Source of the DNA: Jiella soli
GTDB taxonomy: Bacteria; Pseudomonadota; Alphaproteobacteria; Rhizobiales; Rhizobiaceae
Reading direction: 5' to 3'
NCBI RefSeq assembly: GCF_020615385.1
Contig: NZ_JAJAVB010000048.1
Coordinates: 108,034-172,033 of the forward strand
DNA length: 64,000 nucleotides
Below are positions 7,917-17,408 of this stretch, one piece after another. Below the pieces are notes generated by a model. It did no database searches. It saw only the letters and a program-made list of their open reading frames with translations, and was not told the DNA's origin. Made by a program: the position numbers and the translations under genes. Positions within the stretch are counted from its first letter, which is position 1. Each line of letters starts with the position of its first letter.

Positions 7917-8924
7917 ATGGCGATCCCCGACGAAATGGACGCGATCCTGATCCGCGAGCCGGGAGGCCCGGAGGTTCTGGAGCCTGGCCGCCGTCCGGTG
8001 CCGAAGCCGGGTCCGGGCGAGATCCTCGTCGCCGTCGCAGCCGCCGGCATCAACCGTCCCGATGTCCTGCAGCGCCAGGGCGCCTATCCGCCGCCCGCAG
8101 GGGCGCCGGACTGGCCGGGCCTCGAGATCGCGGGGACGGTCGCCGCGGCCGGCGATGGCGCGAGCCGCTTTTCCATCGGCGACCGGGTGATGGCGCTCCT
8201 GCCGGGCGGCGGTTATGCCGAATATGCCTGCGTGAACGAGACCAACGCGCTGCCGGTGCCGGCGAGCCTCTCCATGGAGGAAGCGGCCGGCGTGCCGGAG
8301 ACCTTCTTCACCGTCTGGCACAACGTCTTCCAGCGCGGCGGCCTCCGGTCGGGCGAAACCTTCCTCGTCCATGGCGGCACGTCGGGGATCGGCACGACCG
8401 CGATCCAGCTCGCCACGGAGTTCGGCGCGCGGGTCTTCGCCACCGCCGGCAGCGCAGAGAAGTGCCGGGCAGCCGAGAAGCTCGGCGCCGACGCCTGCAT
8501 CAACTACCGCGAGGCGGATTTCGTCGAGACGCTTCGTGAGGCGACCGGCGGACGCGGCATCGACCTTGTCCTCGACATGGTCGGCGGCGACTATACCAAC
8601 CGCAATCTCAAGGTCTCCGCGGAAGACGGGCGCATCGTCCAGATCGCCTTTCTGAAGGGCCCGAAGGTCGAGATCGACCTCAACCTCGTGATGCGCAAGC
8701 GGCTGACCCTGACCGGCTCGACGCTGCGCAACCGCCCCGTCGCATTCAAGGCGGGAATTGCAGCCGAACTGGCAACGCACGTCGTGCCCCTGTTCGAGAG
8801 CGGCGCGGTGAAGCCGCTGATCGAGAAGACCTATCCGCTCGCCGAGGCCGCCGAGGCACACCGCCACATGGACGCCGACCATATCGGCAAGGTGATCCTG
8901 ACCACGCGCGGGAGCTCGAACTGA
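7917..8924 (+). CDS. NAD(P)H:quinone oxidoreductase (zeta-crystallin/QOR family)
   Basis: A 335-residue medium-chain dehydrogenase/reductase without zinc ligands. It shows the GroES-like N-terminus (G-E-I-L-V-A-V-A-A-A-G-I-N-R-P-D-V-L-Q-R-Q-G), the Rossmann motif G-G-T-S-G-I-G near residue 152, and the C-terminal H-I-G-K-V-I-L. It is the PIG3/QOR2-like branch that reduces quinones with NADPH in the cytoplasm. The ATG at 7917 has GGAAGGA upstream; an earlier in-frame GTG/ATG lacks support. In other Hyphomicrobiales it sits close to the DUF1465 gene, as here. Confidence 0.9.
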   Translation: MAIPDEMDAILIREPGGPEVLEPGRRPVPKPGPGEILVAVAAAGINRPDVLQRQGAYPPPAGAPDWPGLEIAGTVAAAGDGASRFSIGDRVMALLPGGGYAEYACVNETNALPVPASLSMEEAAGVPETFFTVWHNVFQRGGLRSGETFLVHGGTSGIGTTAIQLATEFGARVFATAGSAEKCRAAEKLGADACINYREADFVETLREATGGRGIDLVLDMVGGDYTNRNLKVSAEDGRIVQIAFLKGPKVEIDLNLVMRKRLTLTGSTLRNRPVAFKAGIAAELATHVVPLFESGAVKPLIEKTYPLAEAAEAHRHMDADHIGKVILTTRGSSN

Positions 8925-9042
8925 GGTCCCGGCGTCCCGCAGCGGCGTCTATCGGCCGGCGTTTGCCGGGCGCGATGTCTTCCGCATGCCGCGGGTGTCG
9001 CTGCCTGCATCATCGTCCGCATGGCGCCGGGGGGCGGAGCCG

Positions 9043-10074
9043 ATGATCGACTTCGAAGGGTTCGGCCTCTACGCGAACATCGCGCTTTTCGCCGCGGCCG
9101 CGGCGGCGATCGCCTTCGCGGGCGTGCGGCTCTCCTATATCGCCGACGAACTCGCCGATCGCACCGGGCTCGGCGAAGTCGTGGCCGGAGCGCTCTTCGT
9201 CGGCGCCTCGACCTCGCTGCCGGGCGCGATCACCTCGGTGGCGACCGCCTGGCAGGGCTTTCCCTCGCTCGCGATCGGCAATGCGCTCGGCGGACTGACT
9301 GCCCAGACATTGTTCATCGCGATCGCCGACGTGTTCTACCGCCGAGCCAATCTCGAACACGCGGCCGCAACGCCCGTCGCCGTCGCGCAGGGCGTCCTGC
9401 TCCTGGCGCTCCTGTGCATCGCCCTCATCGCCTCGACGATCCCGAACCTCGCGATCTTCGGGATCCACCCGGCCTCCTTTGTCCTGCCGGTCGGCTACGG
9501 GTTCGGCCTGTTCCTCCTGCGCTCGGTGCACCAGGCGGATATGTGGCGCGCGACGGTGACGGACGAGACGCGCGAGGAGACTTCCGATCCTGAGGAAAGC
9601 GACGACGAGCGCAGCAACCGCCGGCTGTGGTCGCTGTTTCTCCTGTGGGCGGCAATTACCGCGATCGCGGGCTTTGTCGTCGGCGAGACCAGCATCGCCA
9701 TCGTCTCGGAAGCGGGGCTGTCCTCGACGCTGTTCGGCACGACCTTCACCGCCATCGCCAACTCCCTGCCCGAACTCGTCACGGCGATCGCGGCGGTCAG
9801 GATTGGCGCGGTCGGCCTTGCCGTCGGCGACATCATCGGCGGCAACGCGTTCGAGGTCCTGTTCCTCAGCCTTGCCGATTTCGTTTATCCGCAGTCGATC
9901 TACAGCGAGATGAAACCGGACGACCAGGCGACGGCGCTGTTCGCCATGCTGATGGTCTCGCTCGTCGTACTCGGCATGATGAAGCGCGATCGCAAGGGCC
10001 CGTTCAACATCGGCTTCGAGAGCGTGGCCGTCTTCGTTCTCTACGGCCTCTCGGTGCTCGTGCTTCTTGTCTAG
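9043..10074 (+). CDS. sodium/calcium exchanger (CaCA) family membrane protein
   Basis: A 343-residue protein with about ten hydrophobic segments arranged as two inverted halves separated by an acidic loop (residues about 170-190, rich in D and E). The alpha repeats are visible: G-A-L-F-V-G-A-S-T-S-L-P-G in the first half and G-T-T-F-T-A-I-A-N-S-L-P-E-L-V-T in the second. The second repeat has the canonical ion-binding glutamate after S-L-P; the first has glycine in that place, which is unusual and may change the transported ion or stoichiometry. The start at 9043 follows a GGGGGGCGGAG tract. It stands alone; no regulator is evident. Confidence 0.85.
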   Translation: MIDFEGFGLYANIALFAAAAAAIAFAGVRLSYIADELADRTGLGEVVAGALFVGASTSLPGAITSVATAWQGFPSLAIGNALGGLTAQTLFIAIADVFYRRANLEHAAATPVAVAQGVLLLALLCIALIASTIPNLAIFGIHPASFVLPVGYGFGLFLLRSVHQADMWRATVTDETREETSDPEESDDERSNRRLWSLFLLWAAITAIAGFVVGETSIAIVSEAGLSSTLFGTTFTAIANSLPELVTAIAAVRIGAVGLAVGDIIGGNAFEVLFLSLADFVYPQSIYSEMKPDDQATALFAMLMVSLVVLGMMKRDRKGPFNIGFESVAVFVLYGLSVLVLLV

Positions 10075-10226
10075 AAGATGCCGGTTCTCGGGCGCCGGGG
10101 CGGAAATCGTTGCCGCTTCCTTGCGCCACTGGTCGCCATTCTTTATATCGAATCACGAATTTCCGGACATGTGGCGACGATCCACGGCCTGTCTCCCCGG
10201 GGCAGGCGCACAGGAGGATTTTATCC

Positions 10227-10928
10227 ATGGCTCAGCAACTTTTGATGCCGAAGGCGACGGCAGTCTGGCTGGTCGACAACACTTCGCTCTCTTTTGAACA
10301 GATTGCCGATTTCTGCACGCTGCATCCGCTCGAAGTGAAGGCGATCGCCGACGGCGAGTCGGCGCAGGGGATCAAGGGCCTCGACCCGGTGATGACCGGC
10401 CAGCTGACGCGCGACGAGATCGAGCGCGGCGAGCGCGACACCAAGCATCGGCTGAAGATCGCCGCGCCGAAGGTCCGGGTGCCCGAGTCCAAGCGCAAGG
10501 GTCCGCGCTACACCCCCGTCTCCAAGCGACAGGACCGGCCGAACGCCATCCTCTGGCTGGTGCGCAATCATCCCGAGCTGAAGGACGCGCAGATCTCGCG
10601 GCTGGTCGGCACGACCAAGAACACCATTCAGCAGATCCGCGAGCGCACCCACTGGAACTCGGCCAATCTGCAGCCGATGGATCCGGTCACGCTCGGTCTG
10701 TGCTCGCAGATCGATCTCGACCTCGAGGTCGACAAGGCGACGCGGGGCCTGCCGCCGCGGCCCGAGGAGCTCGACGAGGAGGAGCGTCTCCTGTCCGCCT
10801 CCCAAACCCAGAACTGGGGCCGGCCGCAGCCGCGCGAGGAGGACGAGATCGACGAAGCGGCGGTGTTCGCCAAGCTCTCCTCCATGCGCCGCAGCGAGCC
10901 GGACGAGGACGAAGACGAGCAGGGCTGA
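10227..10928 (+). CDS. trcR: DUF1013 cell-cycle transcriptional regulator TrcR
   Basis: A 233-residue protein that opens M-A-Q-Q-L-L-M-P-K-A-T-A-V-W-L-V-D-N-T-S-L-S-F-E-Q-I-A-D-F-C, the highly conserved start of DUF1013 proteins, followed by a second helix-turn-helix-like stretch (I-L-W-L-V-R-N-H-P-E-L-K-D-A-Q-I-S-R-L-V-G-T-T) at about 110-133. The last 50 residues are acidic and variable. The family is confined to Alphaproteobacteria and is named TrcR for a link to cell-cycle transcription. AGGAGGA lies nine bases before the ATG. A GANTC methylation site (GAATC at 10149-10153) lies in its leader, which would fit CcrM-dependent timing. Confidence 0.88.
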   Translation: MAQQLLMPKATAVWLVDNTSLSFEQIADFCTLHPLEVKAIADGESAQGIKGLDPVMTGQLTRDEIERGERDTKHRLKIAAPKVRVPESKRKGPRYTPVSKRQDRPNAILWLVRNHPELKDAQISRLVGTTKNTIQQIRERTHWNSANLQPMDPVTLGLCSQIDLDLEVDKATRGLPPRPEELDEEERLLSASQTQNWGRPQPREEDEIDEAAVFAKLSSMRRSEPDEDEDEQG

Positions 10929-11086
10929 TCCGCCCGGCTTTTTCTGGTGTCTCCAGCGCCCGTCGCAGGCTGCCGTCTGCGTGTCGACTGGCGGCACGGG
11001 GGCGGGAGTATTGGCCTCCACACTTCCGGCCGGCCGTACGACGAAGCGGGCGCGAGGACGTAGATTCAAAGTGATAGTGCGTCTTT

Positions 11087-11106
11087 GTGCGCCCGGTCGG
11101 GCGCAC
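11087..11106. terminator. hairpin after SDR gene
   Basis: GTGCGCCC (11087-11094) and GGGCGCAC (11099-11106) form a perfect 8-bp stem with a 4-nt loop. It lies just after the stop codon of the minus-strand SDR gene and between two convergent genes. There is no clear U-tract, so termination is only likely. Confidence 0.5.
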
Positions 11107-11112
11107 GGCGCT

Positions 11113-11904
11113 CTAGTCTTCGTCCTTGACCTCGACCGTGTAGTTCAGCGGCATCCGCCCGCCATCGGCATAGACCGTCTGGCCGGTCATGTAGCTGGCA
11201 TCGTCCGAGGCGAGGAAGGCGGCGATCGCCGCGATTTCCCGCGGCTGGCCGATCCGCCCCAGCGGGGTCCGTGACAGGATCTTCTTCTGCGCCGCCTCGT
11301 CGTCGGCGACCGCTCTCAGGATGTCGGTCATGATCGAGCCGGGGCCGATGGCGTTGACGCGGATGCCGTATTTGGCGAGCGACAGGGCCATCACCTTGGT
11401 CAATTGGTTGATGCCGCCCTTGGAGACGGAATAGCCGACCTGGTCGGGAAGCGCGAAGACCGCGTTGACCGAGGACATGTTGACGATCGTGCCGGCCGGG
11501 CCCCCGGACTTCACCTTGTCGACCAGATGGCGCGCGACCGCCTGGCCGCAGAGGAACGCGCCCTTCAGATTGACCGCGAGCACGCGGTCGAAATCCGCCT
11601 CTTCCAAGTCCAGGAAGTCGCCCTTGTGGACCATGCCGGCATTGTTGACGAGGATGTCGATATCGCCGAACTGGTCGAGCGCTGCGGCGACGAGATTGTG
11701 GACATGCAGCCGTTCGGCGACGTTGCAGACCACCGCCCGCACCTCGCCGAGTTCGGCCAACTCGCTGGCGGCGGCGGTCCCGGCCTTCTCGTCGATATCG
11801 GCGATGACGACCTTGGCGCCGTCATGCAGGAAGCGCCGGGCGATCGCATAGCCGATCCCCTTCGCTCCGCCGGTTACGATCGCGACGCGTCCGTCGAGTG
11901 CCAT
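11113..11904 (-). CDS. SDR family oxidoreductase
   Basis: A 263-residue classical short-chain dehydrogenase. It has the cofactor motif T-G-G-A-K-G-I-G (residues 11-18), an acidic residue after the second strand (I-A-D-I-D) that favours NAD(H), N-N-A-G, the catalytic Ser in M-S-S-V-N-A, and Y-S-V-S-K for the Tyr/Lys pair. The closest well-known relatives are acetoin/sorbose-type reductases and 3-ketoacyl reductase-like enzymes; substrate is not predictable. It is on the same strand as a second SDR gene (110 bp upstream) and a formaldehyde-activating-enzyme homologue further upstream, which may form one functional group. Confidence 0.9.
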   Translation of the reverse strand: MALDGRVAIVTGGAKGIGYAIARRFLHDGAKVVIADIDEKAGTAAASELAELGEVRAVVCNVAERLHVHNLVAAALDQFGDIDILVNNAGMVHKGDFLDLEEADFDRVLAVNLKGAFLCGQAVARHLVDKVKSGGPAGTIVNMSSVNAVFALPDQVGYSVSKGGINQLTKVMALSLAKYGIRVNAIGPGSIMTDILRAVADDEAAQKKILSRTPLGRIGQPREIAAIAAFLASDDASYMTGQTVYADGGRMPLNYTVEVKDED

Positions 11905-12013
11905 CGCGGGTCTCCCTCGTCATGCGGCCGCCCATCGCGGCTATCGCTCCCCTTCTAGCAGAAGCGCCCGCGATTGGCAGGCATGGCCCCGGCGGCCCGC
12001 CTGAGGCCGCAGT

Positions 12014-12823
12014 TCAGCCATTGCCGCGAAAGCCCGGATAGAGCGTCATGCCGCCGTCGACGAAGAAGGTCTGGCCGGTGACGTAGTCGGCGGCGTCGGA
12101 GACGAGCCAGGCGACGGTGCGGCCGATATCCTCGGGATCTCCGACCCGGCCATGCGGAATGAGCTTCAGCATGTCGTCGAGATGCGCTTCGCGCTCCCCG
12201 GCGTTGATCGGCGTCGCGATGGCTCCCGGCGCGACCGCGTTCACCCGGATCTTCTCGCAGGCGACTTCCTGCGCGATCGACTGCATCAACAGGTTTATGC
12301 CGCCCTTGGACGCCGCGTAGTTCACATGGAAGGCCCAGGGGATGACCTGGTGCACTGAGGAATCGAAGACCAGCTTGCCGAGCGCCCGGCTGACATGTTC
12401 GCGCAGGCCCTTCTTGCGGAAGCGCCGTACCGCCTCGCGGCCGACGAGGAAGCCGCCGGTCAGATTGACCGAAATCACCGTGTTCCAGTCGCCGAGGCTC
12501 ATGTCGGCCAGGCGGGCGTCCTTCTGGAGGCCGGCATTCGACACGACGATGTCGACTGGTCCGAGTTCCTCCTCGGCCCGGTCGAACATGGCGACGACGT
12601 CCGCCTCGTCGGAGACGTCGGCCTGCACCTTGATGGCACGGCGGCCCATCGCCCTGATGTCGGAGACGATGGCGTCGGCATTGCGCTCCTCGCCATGGTA
12701 GTTGACCACCACGTCGGCTCCGGCCTTGCCGAGTTCGCGGGCCGTCGCCTCGCCGATGCCGGACGAGGATCCGGTCACGATCGCGACCTGGCCGGAGAGG
12801 TCGTTGAGCTCAAAAGCCGCCAT
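12014..12823 (-). CDS. SDR family oxidoreductase, glucose 1-dehydrogenase-like
   Basis: A 269-residue classical SDR. Residues 14-21 give T-G-S-S-S-G-I-G; V-V-N-Y-H-G after the second strand lacks an acidic residue and suits NADP(H). The active site is seen as S-S-V-H-Q and Y-A-A-S-K. The C-terminus V-D-G-G-M-T-L-Y-P-G-F is characteristic of glucose 1-dehydrogenase-like SDRs. It shares strand and neighbourhood with the SDR at 11113 (190 bp downstream) and the Fae homologue at 13098. About 270 bp with strong palindromes separate it from the latter, so the two are probably separate transcripts. Confidence 0.9.
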   Translation of the reverse strand: MAAFELNDLSGQVAIVTGSSSGIGEATARELGKAGADVVVNYHGEERNADAIVSDIRAMGRRAIKVQADVSDEADVVAMFDRAEEELGPVDIVVSNAGLQKDARLADMSLGDWNTVISVNLTGGFLVGREAVRRFRKKGLREHVSRALGKLVFDSSVHQVIPWAFHVNYAASKGGINLLMQSIAQEVACEKIRVNAVAPGAIATPINAGEREAHLDDMLKLIPHGRVGDPEDIGRTVAWLVSDAADYVTGQTFFVDGGMTLYPGFRGNG

Positions 12824-12901
12824 TGCGGTCCTCCATCATCTGGAATGCACCCGCCCGGCGTCGCGCTCGGCATGCGGACGGTGTTTCCGCCGCAGGCCGG
12901 G

Positions 12902-12967
12902 CAGGCGCCGGCAGGAACCGGCGCCTGTGACAAGGAAATCCCGCCGGACCGGGTATACCCGGTCCGG
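12902..12967. repeat. two perfect palindromes in tandem
   Basis: CAGGCGCCGG (12902-12911) pairs with CCGGCGCCTG (12918-12927), and 16 bp further a 24-bp perfect palindrome with GTATAC at its centre spans 12944-12967. They lie downstream of the minus-strand fae-like gene and could be its terminator, but no U-tract follows either. Confidence 0.6.
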
Positions 12968-13097
12968 GGTTCTTCTGCGGGCGCGTCCTGCCACCGGGAA
13001 AGTCTGGTAGAGGCGAACGCCGCCGCCGAGGCATTGCGGCGCCGCGCCCGGAGTGAATCGTCTCCGGCCGAGAGAGTTCCCCCGGCGGCCGGACGGC

Positions 13098-13646
13098 TCA
13101 GATTTTTCCGTCGAGCCCCATCTGGTAATATTTGTGGACGATCTGGTCCTGGTTCTCGAGCAGCCAGTCGATCGAGGGCTCGTTCGCCATTGCCTTCTTG
13201 ATCGCCTTCTTCATGCCCTCGCGGTGGATGTCGAACAGGATCTTGTGGTCGAGATCCTTCGCCTCGACGATTGTCGGCGCCAGCCAGACCGAGCAGATGA
13301 TGCCGAGTTCGTTCACCTGGTCCTTCGGCAGGATGCCCTCGCGCACCGCGTCGAGGACGCCGTTGGCGATCGCGAACTGCACGGTGCCCATCAGGATGTT
13401 GGTGTATTTCGGATCATCGACGGTCACCTTGGAGACGCAGAGCGTCACCGGACGGACCATGATATCGGTGTTGAGGAGGGCGAAGACGCGGCTGTGGCCC
13501 TTCACCTGGTCGCCGGTGAGCGTCGCCAGCGCCGTGCCGACCGGGCCGTCCAGCGCGCCGATGACGACTTCCGGCTCGGCGGCCGTCCCGGGGGGGCCGC
13601 CCGCGACGAGCGCCTCGCCGGTGCGCATGATGATCTTCTCGCTCAT
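13098..13646 (-). CDS. formaldehyde-activating enzyme (Fae) family protein, catalytic His apparently replaced
   Basis: A 182-residue Fae-family protein: M-R-T-G-E-A-L-V-A near the N-terminus, L-L-N-T-D-I-M-V-R-P-V-T-L-C-V-S-K-V-T-V-D-D, G-T-V-Q-F-A-I-A-N-G-V-L-D-A-V-R-E-G-I-L-P. True Fae condenses formaldehyde with tetrahydromethanopterin. In the Fae sequence I know, the first strand reads V-A-H-I-D-L-I-I-G, with the histidine acting in catalysis. Here the aligned stretch is T-A-A-E-P-E-V-V-I-G, with no histidine. The family also has paralogues of unclear function, and this is more likely one of those. The ATG at 13646 has GGAGAG upstream. No other tetrahydromethanopterin genes are in the window. 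Confidence 0.8.
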   Translation of the reverse strand: MSEKIIMRTGEALVAGGPPGTAAEPEVVIGALDGPVGTALATLTGDQVKGHSRVFALLNTDIMVRPVTLCVSKVTVDDPKYTNILMGTVQFAIANGVLDAVREGILPKDQVNELGIICSVWLAPTIVEAKDLDHKILFDIHREGMKKAIKKAMANEPSIDWLLENQDQIVHKYYQMGLDGKI

Positions 13647-13801
13647 GGATCTCTCCGTCCGTGGTGAAATTTGGGGGATGCGGCCGTCTTTCGAACCGCC
13701 CGCGGCTGCGGCAGCCGCAAGGCCGAGAGGCATTCGGACATGCCTCCCGGTTCACGGCCGGGGCCTTCGACCGCCGGCCGTTCGCTGTCGAGGACCGGAT
13801 T

Positions 13802-14422
13802 TCAGTCTTCGAGGATCGTCTTCTCGGCGATGGTCGAGTCGGCGTTCAGCCGGTAGACGATCGGCACGCCCGTGGCGATCTCGCGGCCGACGATCTCCTC
13901 ACCCGTAAGCCCTTCGAGGGCCATCACCATGGCGCGCAGCGAATTGCCGTGGGCTGCGACGAGGACGGTGCCGCCGGCCAGCACCTTCGGTTGGACGTCG
14001 TGGATGTAATAGGGCCAGACCCGCGCGCCGGTGTCCTTCAGGCTCTCGCCCCCCGGCGGCGGCGTGTCGTAGGAGCGGCGCCAGATATGGACCTGCTCCT
14101 CGCCCCATTTTTCCCGCGCATCGTCCTTGTTGAGGCCGGAGAGGTCGCCGTAGTCGCGCTCGTTGAGGGCTACGTTGCGGATCGTCTCCAGCCCCTCCTG
14201 GCCGAGTTCCTCCAGCATCAGCGTCAGCGTGCGCTGCGCCCGCGACAGGACGCTGGTGAAGGCGATGTCGGGCTTGAGCTCCGCCGCCTTCAGGCGTCGC
14301 CCGGCATCTCTCGCCTCCTCGATGCCCTTCTCCGTGAGGTCGGGGTCCTTCCAGCCGGTGAAGAGGTTCTTCAGGTTCCACTCGCTCTGGCCGTGGCGGA
14401 CGAGGATGAGGGTTCGGGACAT
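13802..14422 (-). CDS. gpmA: 2,3-bisphosphoglycerate-dependent phosphoglycerate mutase
   Basis: 206 residues. The phosphohistidine motif [10 protein letters not shown] is at the N-terminus, followed by [11 protein letters not shown]-x-[12 protein letters not shown] and the second active-site histidine in A-A-H-G-N-S-L-R-A. The enzyme interconverts 3- and 2-phosphoglycerate in glycolysis and gluconeogenesis. It is the short alphaproteobacterial form, which lacks the longer insertion of enteric enzymes. The gene lies 135 bp downstream of dapB on the same strand, with a rhizobial-type palindrome between them; the gpmA-dapB pair is common in Hyphomicrobiales. Confidence 0.95.
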   Translation of the reverse strand: MSRTLILVRHGQSEWNLKNLFTGWKDPDLTEKGIEEARDAGRRLKAAELKPDIAFTSVLSRAQRTLTLMLEELGQEGLETIRNVALNERDYGDLSGLNKDDAREKWGEEQVHIWRRSYDTPPPGGESLKDTGARVWPYYIHDVQPKVLAGGTVLVAAHGNSLRAMVMALEGLTGEEIVGREIATGVPIVYRLNADSTIAEKTILED

Positions 14423-14447
14423 TGGGCTCTGCCTTCCTGGCTCCAAG

Positions 14448-14492
14448 GCATGATCCGGACAGAGGAAGACCGGTCTTCCGGCAGGATCATGC
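14448..14492. repeat. 45-bp nested palindrome, REP-like element
   Basis: GCATGATCC (14448-14456) and GGATCATGC (14484-14492) enclose a 16-bp perfect palindrome GGAAGACCGGTCTTCC (14464-14479). The outline (GCATGATC... ACCGGT ...GATCATGC) matches a short intergenic palindrome that I recall as frequent in rhizobial genomes. A related copy is at 24272-24315. Confidence 0.75.
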
Positions 14493-14557
14493 GACAACAA
14501 AAGCAAGGAGCGCGAAGCCGGCCGATCCGGCCGCACCGCGCTCCGGCGGCGCCGGGC

Positions 14558-15364
14558 TCAGCCGTTCAGGCCGAGGACGTCGCGCATGGAATAAAGGCCC
14601 GCCGGCCGGTCCTTCGCCCACAGAGCGGCGGCGACGGCGCCTCGGGCGAAGATCGCGCGGTCGGTCGCGCGGTGGGTGAGTTCGATGCGCTCGCCTTCGC
14701 CGGCGAGTATCACCGTGTGCTCGCCGACGACCGAGCCGCCGCGCAGCGTGGCAAAGCCGATCGTGCCCTCGGGCCGGGCGCCGGTGTGGCCGTCGCGCGA
14801 GCGCACGCTGGTCTCGGCAAGGTCGATCCCGCGGCCCTTCGCGGCCGCCTCGCCAAGGAGGAGGGCGGTGCCGGACGGGGCGTCCACCTTGTGCTTGTGG
14901 TGCATCTCCAGGACCTCGAGGTCGAAGGCTGCCGGCCCGAGCGCCCGCGCCGCCTGTTCGACGAGGCCGGCGAGGAGGTTGACGCCGAGGCTCATATTGC
15001 CGGACTTGACGATGACCGCGCGCTCGGCCGCCGCGGCGATCTCGGCCTCCTCGTCCGCGGAAAATCCGGTCGTGCCGATGACATGGACGAGGCCGCGCTC
15101 CGCAGCGCGCCGGGCATAGCCGGTCGAGACCGAAGGCACGGTGAAGTCGAGGATGCCGTCGGCGCCCTCAAGCGCCGCTTCCGGATCGGCGGCGACCGTC
15201 ACGCCGAGCTCGTCGACACCCGCGAGTGCTCCCGCGTCCCGGCCGAGCGCCGGGGAGTTCGGCTGTTCCAGCGCGGCGGATAGCTCGGCGCCGGGCGTCT
15301 GCGCGACGATCTGTACCAGCGTCCGGCCCATCCGGCCGGCGGCCCCGAGAACGACCAGTCTCAT
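14558..15364 (-). CDS. dapB: 4-hydroxy-tetrahydrodipicolinate reductase
   Basis: 268 residues. The nucleotide-binding motif [10 protein letters not shown] is at residues 7-16, and the catalytic [13 protein letters not shown] at about 157-169. D-F-T-V-P and G-T-T-G-F are also as expected. The enzyme reduces hydroxy-tetrahydrodipicolinate with NAD(P)H in the lysine and diaminopimelate pathway, and so feeds peptidoglycan synthesis. The ATG at 15364 is chosen because the residues before it are not conserved. It is on the same strand as gpmA and the ABC exporter upstream. Confidence 0.96.
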   Translation of the reverse strand: MRLVVLGAAGRMGRTLVQIVAQTPGAELSAALEQPNSPALGRDAGALAGVDELGVTVAADPEAALEGADGILDFTVPSVSTGYARRAAERGLVHVIGTTGFSADEEAEIAAAAERAVIVKSGNMSLGVNLLAGLVEQAARALGPAAFDLEVLEMHHKHKVDAPSGTALLLGEAAAKGRGIDLAETSVRSRDGHTGARPEGTIGFATLRGGSVVGEHTVILAGEGERIELTHRATDRAIFARGAVAAALWAKDRPAGLYSMRDVLGLNG

Positions 15365-15404
15365 CGCACGCACTCCCAAGCTTCCGTCTGCCGCGCTCTC
15401 GCGG

Positions 15405-17219
15405 TCACCCCCGCACCGTCTCGGCGATGGCTTCGGCGCCTCGCCGCTTGTCGCCGGACTGCAGGCCGTAGAAGCGGGCATAGAGCCCGTCGGCGCGATG
15501 GACAAGCTCCTGATGGGTTCCGCGCTCGGCGATCTCGCCGCCGTCGACGACGAGGATCTGGTCGGCCCCGGTGATGGTCGACAGGCGATGGGCGACGACG
15601 ATGACGGTGCGGTTGCGCATCGCCGCGTCGAGCGCCGCCTGGACCAGCGTCTCGGAGCGGGTGTCGAGCGCCGATGTCGCTTCGTCGAGGAGCAGGATCG
15701 GCGCGTCGCGCACGAGGGCTCTGGCGATCGACAGGCGCTGGCGCTGGCCGCCCGACAGCGTCATGCCGTTCTCTCCGACGGGCGTGTCGTAGCCTTGGGG
15801 CGCCGCGACGATGAACTCGTCGGCCTGGGCCTGGCGGGCCGCTTCCTCGATCTCGGCGTCGGTGGCGTCCGGCCGCCCGAGCCGGATGTTGTCGCGGATC
15901 GTCCCCTCGAAGAGATAAGGCGTCTGCGGCACATAGGCGATCTGCGAGCGCAGCGACCGCTTGGTGACGGAGCGGATGTCCTGCCCGTCGACAAGGATGC
16001 GCCCGCCCTCAACGTCGTAGAGCCGCTGGAGCAGCGAGATGATGGTCGACTTGCCGCCGCCGGACGCGCCGATCAGCGCCGTCGTCTTGCCAGCGGGCGC
16101 GACGAAGGAGAGGGAATTGAGGACGGGTTCGCCGGGATAGTAGGAGAAATCGACGGTCTCGAAGGCGATCTCGCCCTTGTCGACGACGAGCGCGCCGGCG
16201 CCGGGCGCATCGGGTTGGCGCGGCTCCATGTCGAGGATCTCGTAGATCATCGAGGCGTTGACCAGGGCGCGCTCGAGCTGCACCTGCAGCTTGGCGAGGC
16301 GACGGGCCGGATCGTAGGCGAGGAGGAGGGCGGTGATGAAGGCGAACATCGAGCCCGGCGAATAGCCGTAGACGATTGCCCTATAGCCGGAATAGGCGAT
16401 CACCCCCGCGATCGCGAGGCCGGCCACCATCTCGGTCACCGGCGTCGTGCGCTCGGTGATGACGGCGATGCGGTTGGAGCGCTCCTCGGCGGTCTCGATC
16501 AGCCGTTCGATCCGCTCGCGTAGCGGCGCCTCCATGGTGAAGGCCTTCACGACGGTGATGCCCTGCGCGGTCTCCTGCATGGAGGCGAGGACGCGGGCAT
16601 TGATGTCGATCGACTGGCGCGTCGCGACCCGCAGCTGCCGGGCCAGGCTGCCGATCATCAGCGCGATCGGCGGGCCGGCGAGCAGCGCGATCCCCGACAG
16701 GATCGGATCCTGCCAGATCATCACGAAGACGAGGAAGATCAGGGTCAGCGCGTCGCGGGCGATGGAGGTGACGGTGAGGTTGAGCGTATCGCGGATGCCG
16801 GAGACGTTCTGGTTGATCCGTGCGGCAAGATGCGCCGAACGGTTCTCGGCGAAGAAGTCGACCGACAGCTCGGTGATATGGGTGAACAGCCGGCGCTGGT
16901 AGCGCGCGACGATGTTGTTGCCGATGCGCGCCAGGATCACGCCCTGGCCGTAGGTCGCGATGCCGCGCACCGCGAAGGAGACGAAGACGATCAGCGGCAG
17001 GGTGACGATCGCGGCGCGGTTCTGCTGGACGAAGATCTTGTCGATCACGTCGCGCATGATCCAGGCCATGAAGGCGGTGGAGGCCGCAACGAGGACGAGG
17101 CAGGTGATCGCCAGCGCATATTGCCGCACGAACAGACGCCCGTTCTCGGCCGCGATCCGCTTGATCAGCTTCACGACGAGGCCGCGATTCTCAGGCTTTT
17201 TCAGGGAAATCTTCTTCAC
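15405..17219 (-). CDS. MsbA-like ABC exporter, fused permease and ATPase
   Basis: 604 residues: a six-helix membrane domain (about 30-320), including [17 protein letters not shown] in the first coupling region, then the ATPase with Walker [10 protein letters not shown] (384-392), L-S-G-G-Q-R-Q-R (about 488-495), Walker B I-L-L-L-D-E (508-513) and the H-loop histidine in V-A-H-R-L-S-T. It resembles the lipid-A/ATM1-type exporter commonly found beside dapB and gpmA in this order. Substrate unknown; lipid export is the usual guess. The start M-K-K-I-S-L-K-K is typical for the group. Confidence 0.9.
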   Translation of the reverse strand: MKKISLKKPENRGLVVKLIKRIAAENGRLFVRQYALAITCLVLVAASTAFMAWIMRDVIDKIFVQQNRAAIVTLPLIVFVSFAVRGIATYGQGVILARIGNNIVARYQRRLFTHITELSVDFFAENRSAHLAARINQNVSGIRDTLNLTVTSIARDALTLIFLVFVMIWQDPILSGIALLAGPPIALMIGSLARQLRVATRQSIDINARVLASMQETAQGITVVKAFTMEAPLRERIERLIETAEERSNRIAVITERTTPVTEMVAGLAIAGVIAYSGYRAIVYGYSPGSMFAFITALLLAYDPARRLAKLQVQLERALVNASMIYEILDMEPRQPDAPGAGALVVDKGEIAFETVDFSYYPGEPVLNSLSFVAPAGKTTALIGASGGGKSTIISLLQRLYDVEGGRILVDGQDIRSVTKRSLRSQIAYVPQTPYLFEGTIRDNIRLGRPDATDAEIEEAARQAQADEFIVAAPQGYDTPVGENGMTLSGGQRQRLSIARALVRDAPILLLDEATSALDTRSETLVQAALDAAMRNRTVIVVAHRLSTITGADQILVVDGGEIAERGTHQELVHRADGLYARFYGLQSGDKRRGAEAIAETVRG

Positions 17220-17408
17220 GCCGCCGGCCGATGCCCGTCTTCAGTCGTTCCTGCTCCCGCGCGGGGACCTATAGTGCGCCCGCCGTCCGCTGCCTATCCG
17301 TCGCGGCGGTGTGCTGCACCCGCGCCGCCCCGACTGCGGCAATAATGCCGCGAAATCGGGGCAGGGCGGCGAGAAACCGCGCGATTCCGTTGGGCCGCCG
17401 CGCATCTC

